A stretch of 64,000 nucleotides of DNA. Origin: an uncultured Prevotella sp. GTDB lineage: Bacteria; Bacteroidota; Bacteroidia; Bacteroidales; Bacteroidaceae. Below the pieces are notes generated by a model that searched no databases, was not told the origin of the DNA, and saw nothing but the letters and a program-made list of their open reading frames with translations. Location: assembly GCA_944319945.1 (NCBI GenBank), contig CALUFN010000005.1, forward strand, positions 1 to 64,000, written 5' to 3'. Positions 60,062 through 64,000 of this stretch are shown one piece after another (position 1 is the stretch's first letter; the number at the start of each line of letters is the position of its first letter). Both the position numbers and the translations under genes were made by a program.

Positions 60062-62509
60062 ATGAGAAAAGATAATAACAGCGCTTTTTCAATGATAGCA
60101 GACTACGAAGGAGACATAACAAAACTGTTCGAGGGCGGGGAGAACGGCGAAGTGCCCGTGCTGGCGACACGCAATCTCGTGTTGTTCCCGGGCGTGGTGT
60201 CGCCCGTGCTCATCGGCCGCACGTCGAGCCTAAGCCTCATTAACTACCTGAAAGACAGGCCCGACGAGGCCTTCGCCGTGTTCTGCCAGAAGAACGCCGA
60301 CGAGGACAACCCAATACGCAAGGACCAACTCTACGAATACGGAGTGCACGCAAAGATAATCCGCGCACTCGAGATGCCGGGGCAGTCGGGCAACGTCACC
60401 GTGATACTGCAGGGCTTGGGCCGCTGCAGGCTGACAGGCATAGAGGGCACGGAGCCATTTCTAAGGGGTACGGTGGAAGTGGCGCCCGAGAAATTCCCCG
60501 ACGAGAAGGACAAGGAGTTCATGGCGGCCATTGAAGACCTGAGGTCGACCACGGCAGAATACGTCAAGAAGAACGACGAGATACCTGACGAGGCGCAGTT
60601 TGCCCTGCAGAACATCAACAACCCAGTGATACTGCTCAACTTCATATCTACGAGCCTGCCCTTCGACGCGGCAGAGAAGATAAAGTTGCTCAAGGCAAAC
60701 TCGATGAAAGACAGGCTGTTTAAACTGCTGAAGATACTGCACCGCGAGATGCAGCTGCTCGAGCTGAAGCACGACATACGCACCAAGACCCGCGAGGACA
60801 TAGACGAACAGCAGCGCGAATATTTCCTGCAGCAACAGATTAAGAACATAAAAGAGGAGCTGACAGGCGGCGACAGCTATCCGGAACGCAAGGAGCTGAC
60901 CGACAAGGCCGAAAAGAAGAAATGGCCCGAAGAGATAGAGGAGGTGTTTAACAAAGAGCTGGAGAAGCTCGACATACTCAACCCGCAAAGCCCTGAGTTC
61001 AGCGTGCAGCTTACTTACCTGCAAACGCTGGTAGGCCTACCGTGGGAGAGCTACACACAAGACGACCTCAACCTGAAGCGGGCCGAGAAGGTGCTCGACC
61101 GCGACCACTACGGCATGAAGAAGGTGAAGGAACGCATACTGGAACACATGGCCGTGCTGAGCCTCAGGAAAGACCTGAAGTCGCCGATAGTATGCCTTTA
61201 CGGTCCTCCGGGAGTGGGCAAGACGAGCCTCGGCAAGAGCGTGGCCGCCGCCATGAAGCGCCAATACGCGAGGATATCGCTCGGCGGAGTGCACGACGAG
61301 GCAGAAATACGCGGACACCGCCGCACGTACATCGGCGCTATGCCGGGCCGCATAATAAAGAGCATACAGAAGGCAGGCTCGTCGAACCCCGTGTTCATAC
61401 TCGACGAAATAGACAAGGTGACCCAAAACACGATAAACGGCGACCCGGCGTCGGCACTGCTCGAAGTGCTCGACCCGGAACAGAACTTCGCCTTCCACGA
61501 CAACTATCTTGACGTGGACTACGACCTGTCGAAGGTGCTATTCATAGCCACCGCCAACGACCTTAACACCATACCGCGCCCACTGCTCGACCGAATGGAG
61601 CTGATAGAGGTGAGCGGATACATCACCGAGGAGAAGGTGGAGATAGCCAAACGTCACCTCATACCGAAGGAAAAGGAGAACACGGGACTGGCAGATGAGA
61701 AAAAATTAGTATTCACCAAGCAGGCCATAGAGAAGATAATAGAGCAGTACACGCGCGAGAGCGGCGTGCGCCAACTTGAGAAGCAGATTAACAAGGCCCT
61801 GCGCAAGCTGGCCTTCATGAAGGCGAAAGACGGCGCACTACCTTATTATAAAATAACACCCGTGGAAATAAAAGAGTTGCTCGGCAACCCGCCCTTCTAT
61901 CGCGACATATACCAGGGCAACGAATACGCCGGCGTAGTGACCGGACTTGCGTGGACGAGCGTAGGCGGAGAGATACTCTTCATCGAGACCAGCCTGAGTA
62001 AGGGCAAAGGCTCTAAGCTGACGCTTACGGGCAACTTGGGCGACGTAATGAAGGAGTCGGCCGTGCTTGCGCTGGAATACGTCAAGGCCCATGCCGACAC
62101 TTTGGGTATAGACTACCGCATATTCGACCACTGGAACATACACATCCACGTGCCCGAGGGTGCCACGCCGAAAGACGGCCCCTCGGCGGGAATAACCATT
62201 GCCACGTCGATAGCATCTGCGCTAACACAGCGCAAGGTGCGCGCAAAGACAGCCATGACGGGCGAGATTACGCTGCGCGGCAAGGTGCTCCCCGTAGGAG
62301 GAATCAAGGAGAAGATACTCGCCGCCAAGCGCGCAGGCATCACGGAGATAGTGATGTGCAAGGACAACAGGAAGGACATAGAGGAAATATCCGAGGAATA
62401 CATACGCGGAGTAAACTTCCACTACGTCGAGAACATCCAGGAAGTATGGGACTTCGCCCTCACCGACGAGAAAGTGAACAACCCAGTAACGTTCAGCATA
62501 GAAGACTAA
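60062..62509 (+). CDS. lon: ATP-dependent protease Lon
   Basis: Cytoplasmic hexameric protease of 815 residues that degrades misfolded and regulatory proteins. The N-terminal substrate domain covers about 30-240. The AAA+ module has Walker A GPPGVGKTS (about 383) and Walker B VFILDEIDK. The C-terminal protease domain has the catalytic Ser in PKDGPSAGITIA (about 705) and the Lys in KEKILAAKRAGI. Length is normal. tgt begins 7 bp after its stop, so both are co-transcribed. Confidence 0.97.
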   Translation: MRKDNNSAFSMIADYEGDITKLFEGGENGEVPVLATRNLVLFPGVVSPVLIGRTSSLSLINYLKDRPDEAFAVFCQKNADEDNPIRKDQLYEYGVHAKIIRALEMPGQSGNVTVILQGLGRCRLTGIEGTEPFLRGTVEVAPEKFPDEKDKEFMAAIEDLRSTTAEYVKKNDEIPDEAQFALQNINNPVILLNFISTSLPFDAAEKIKLLKANSMKDRLFKLLKILHREMQLLELKHDIRTKTREDIDEQQREYFLQQQIKNIKEELTGGDSYPERKELTDKAEKKKWPEEIEEVFNKELEKLDILNPQSPEFSVQLTYLQTLVGLPWESYTQDDLNLKRAEKVLDRDHYGMKKVKERILEHMAVLSLRKDLKSPIVCLYGPPGVGKTSLGKSVAAAMKRQYARISLGGVHDEAEIRGHRRTYIGAMPGRIIKSIQKAGSSNPVFILDEIDKVTQNTINGDPASALLEVLDPEQNFAFHDNYLDVDYDLSKVLFIATANDLNTIPRPLLDRMELIEVSGYITEEKVEIAKRHLIPKEKENTGLADEKKLVFTKQAIEKIIEQYTRESGVRQLEKQINKALRKLAFMKAKDGALPYYKITPVEIKELLGNPPFYRDIYQGNEYAGVVTGLAWTSVGGEILFIETSLSKGKGSKLTLTGNLGDVMKESAVLALEYVKAHADTLGIDYRIFDHWNIHIHVPEGATPKDGPSAGITIATSIASALTQRKVRAKTAMTGEITLRGKVLPVGGIKEKILAAKRAGITEIVMCKDNRKDIEEISEEYIRGVNFHYVENIQEVWDFALTDEKVNNPVTFSIED

Positions 62510-62516
62510 AGGGCAC

Positions 62517-63644
62517 ATGTTTTTCCAACTACAACATGCCGACAACGCCAGCGACGCGCGCACCGGACTGATAACCACCGCCCACGGACAGATACGCACG
62601 CCGATATTCATGCCCGTGGGGACATGCGGCAGCGTGAAGGGCGTGCACTTCAGCGAACTGCGCGAGCAGGTGAAGGCGCAGATAATACTGGGCAACACTT
62701 ACCATCTATACCTGCGCCCGGGGCTCGACGTGCTCAAGGCGGCCGGCGGACTGCACAAGTTCAACACATGGGACAGGCCGATACTGACCGACAGCGGCGG
62801 CTTCCAAGTGTTCTCGCTCACTGGCATACGCAAGCTGAAAGAAGAAGGATGCGAGTTCCGCTCGCACATAGACGGCTCTAAGCATGTGTTCACTCCGGAA
62901 AACGTCATGGACACCGAACGCGCCATCGGGGCCGACATCATCATGGCCTTCGACGAGTGTCCGCCGGGACAGAGCGACTATCAGTACGCCAAGAAAAGCC
63001 TCGGACTGACGCAACGCTGGCTCGACCGCTGCATCAAGCGGTTTAACGAGACAGAGCCGCTATACGGCTATCAGCAAACGCTTTTCCCCATAGTGCAGGG
63101 CTGCACGTTTAAGGACCTGCGCCGCGAGGCGGCAAAATACGTGGCCGACAAAGGTGCCGAAGGCAACGCAATAGGCGGACTGGCCGTAGGCGAACCCACC
63201 GAGGTGATGTATGAGATGATAGAGGTGGTGAACGAGATACTGCCAAAAGACAAGCCGCGCTATCTGATGGGAGTGGGCACTCCGCAAAACATCCTTGAGG
63301 CGATAGAGCGCGGGGTGGACATGTTCGACTGCGTAATGCCGACGAGAAACGGGCGCAACGCCATGCTTTTCACATACAACGGCACAATGAACATGCGCAA
63401 CAAGAAGTGGGAAACAGACTTCTCACCAATCGATCCGGACGGGTGCGACGTCGACCTGACATACTCGAAAGCCTACCTGCACCACCTATTCAAGGCGCAA
63501 GAACTGTTAGCAATGCAGATAGCAAGCATACACAACTTGGCGTTCTACCTCCGCCTCGTGCAAGACGCACGCACGCACATCGAGGCAGGCGACTTCGTAA
63601 GATGGAAGGCTTCCGTAATCGACCAACTCGGCAAACGGATTTAA
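62517..63644 (+). CDS. tgt: Queuine tRNA-ribosyltransferase, zinc cysteines missing
   Basis: TIM-barrel enzyme of 375 residues that exchanges G34 for preQ1 in tRNAs with GUN anticodons. The nucleophile and binding residues are seen in ILTDSGGFQVFSL, DIIMAFDECPP, IGGLAVGEPTEVMYEM and FDCVMPTRNGRNAML. The usual zinc loop CxCxxC before YSRAYLHHL reads DGCDVDLTYSKAYLHHL here: only one of three Cys remains, though the final HNL is kept. Bacteroidota enzymes commonly show this loss. The gene overlaps nothing and follows lon by 7 bp; an LptF/G permease gene begins 9 bp downstream. Confidence 0.95.
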   Translation: MFFQLQHADNASDARTGLITTAHGQIRTPIFMPVGTCGSVKGVHFSELREQVKAQIILGNTYHLYLRPGLDVLKAAGGLHKFNTWDRPILTDSGGFQVFSLTGIRKLKEEGCEFRSHIDGSKHVFTPENVMDTERAIGADIIMAFDECPPGQSDYQYAKKSLGLTQRWLDRCIKRFNETEPLYGYQQTLFPIVQGCTFKDLRREAAKYVADKGAEGNAIGGLAVGEPTEVMYEMIEVVNEILPKDKPRYLMGVGTPQNILEAIERGVDMFDCVMPTRNGRNAMLFTYNGTMNMRNKKWETDFSPIDPDGCDVDLTYSKAYLHHLFKAQELLAMQIASIHNLAFYLRLVQDARTHIEAGDFVRWKASVIDQLGKRI

Positions 63645-63653
63645 CTAACAAAG

Positions 63654-64000
63654 ATGAAGACAAGAAACATAAGGAGATACCGCAAGATACTGAAAGCCAT
63701 GAGGTGGACGAGAAACCACCTCAGATGGCTCTTCACCGCACTTGCTTGGCTCGGAGGGAAACTAAGGTGGATGAAATATCTCAACCCCGCAAGATACTTG
63801 AAAATACTTGATTGGTACATCATCAAGAAATTCATCGGCACTTACTTCTACTCCATAGCCCTTATAATCTCAATCTCCATCGTTTTCGACATCAACGAAA
63901 ACCTTGCCAAGTTCGCACAATACCACGCCCCGCTGAAAGCCATCGTGGTAGACTATTACATGAACTTCGTGCCTTACTTCGCCAACCTGTTCAGCCCGTT
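63654..64000 (+). CDS. LptF/LptG-family permease, partial at window end
   Basis: The first 115 codons are present. After a basic start (about 1-40) the segment KILDWYIIKKFIGTYFYSIA and a membrane helix rich in Ile and Ser (about 60-80) match the N-terminus of YjgP/YjgQ permeases, followed by FDINENLAKF and DYYMNFVPYFANLFSP. These proteins pull lipopolysaccharide from the inner membrane in the LptBFGC complex. The start at 63654 lies 9 bp after tgt; an ATG at 63771 is an alternative closer to the usual family start. The gene continues beyond the window. Confidence 0.8.
   Translation, partial: MKTRNIRRYRKILKAMRWTRNHLRWLFTALAWLGGKLRWMKYLNPARYLKILDWYIIKKFIGTYFYSIALIISISIVFDINENLAKFAQYHAPLKAIVVDYYMNFVPYFANLFSP

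Overview
The window is chromosomal DNA from a Bacteroidota bacterium, most likely order Bacteroidales and perhaps Prevotellaceae. The main evidence is the promoter type. At least eight upstream regions carry TTG/TTTG, a 19-20 bp spacer and TAnnTTTG, the -33/-7 promoter of this phylum. Supporting evidence is the gene content: a LytS/LytTR-MacB cluster, bamD-rpoZ-DUF4293, serine palmitoyltransferase, a phosphoglycerate-mutase-like gene inside the thr operon, and a queuine transglycosylase without zinc cysteines. Short degenerate palindromes of a kind I associate with Prevotella intergenic DNA also occur. These taxonomic calls are inference from sequence alone.

Layout. 0.5-7 kb (minus): a tripartite export operon (outer-membrane channel, adaptor, ATPase, permease) ending in a LytS-type kinase and LytTR regulator; the channel gene has two frameshifts. 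7.1-10.3 kb: riboflavin synthase, a candidate structured RNA, a nested inverted repeat and uvrB. 10.5-17 kb: bamD-rpoZ-DUF4293, an HhH outer-membrane protein, mnmA and an MltF-like transglycosylase. 17-20.3 kb: hisG-hisD-hisC. 20.3-25 kb: a phytase-like esterase, tRNA-Pro, serine palmitoyltransferase, a lipid kinase and a small envelope protein. 25-28.6 kb: a copper-type P-ATPase lacking its nucleotide-binding domain, an HMA-AraC regulator and a metal-tailed FKBP. 28.6-35 kb: aroC, a candidate small RNA and the thrA/apgM-like/thrC operon. 35.8-45.9 kb: an FAD protein, LacI regulator plus altronate dehydratase, a conserved unknown, GH25 lysozyme, a zinc-ribbon membrane protein, 5'-nucleotidase and NudC. 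46-49.3 kb (minus): GDP-fucose synthesis (manC-gmd-fcl). 49.4-52.3 kb: xylBA. 52.3-56 kb: two small winged-helix proteins, aspS and cysM. 56.6-59.8 kb: an accessory island. 60-64 kb: lon, tgt and the start of an LptF/G permease.

The accessory island at 56.6-59.8 kb is the most unusual stretch. An EcoRI-family adenine methyltransferase is interrupted by a single in-frame TAG where family members are expected to carry Gln. Directly after its end lie three copies of a 28-bp palindrome at an exact 66-bp period. Next comes an IS200-like REP-associated tyrosine transposase (RAYT) that carries a fourth copy of the palindrome inside its own reading frame. A DUF262-HNH nuclease, probably the restriction partner, closes the island. 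It sits between the housekeeping genes cysM and lon and looks like a restriction-modification locus invaded by a REP/RAYT element.

Other points for follow-up are the P-type ATPase without an N-domain, two promoter-terminator units with no ORF (about 7.84-8.03 kb and 29.80-29.90 kb), and two genes whose -7 element lies only 6-7 nt before the start codon.
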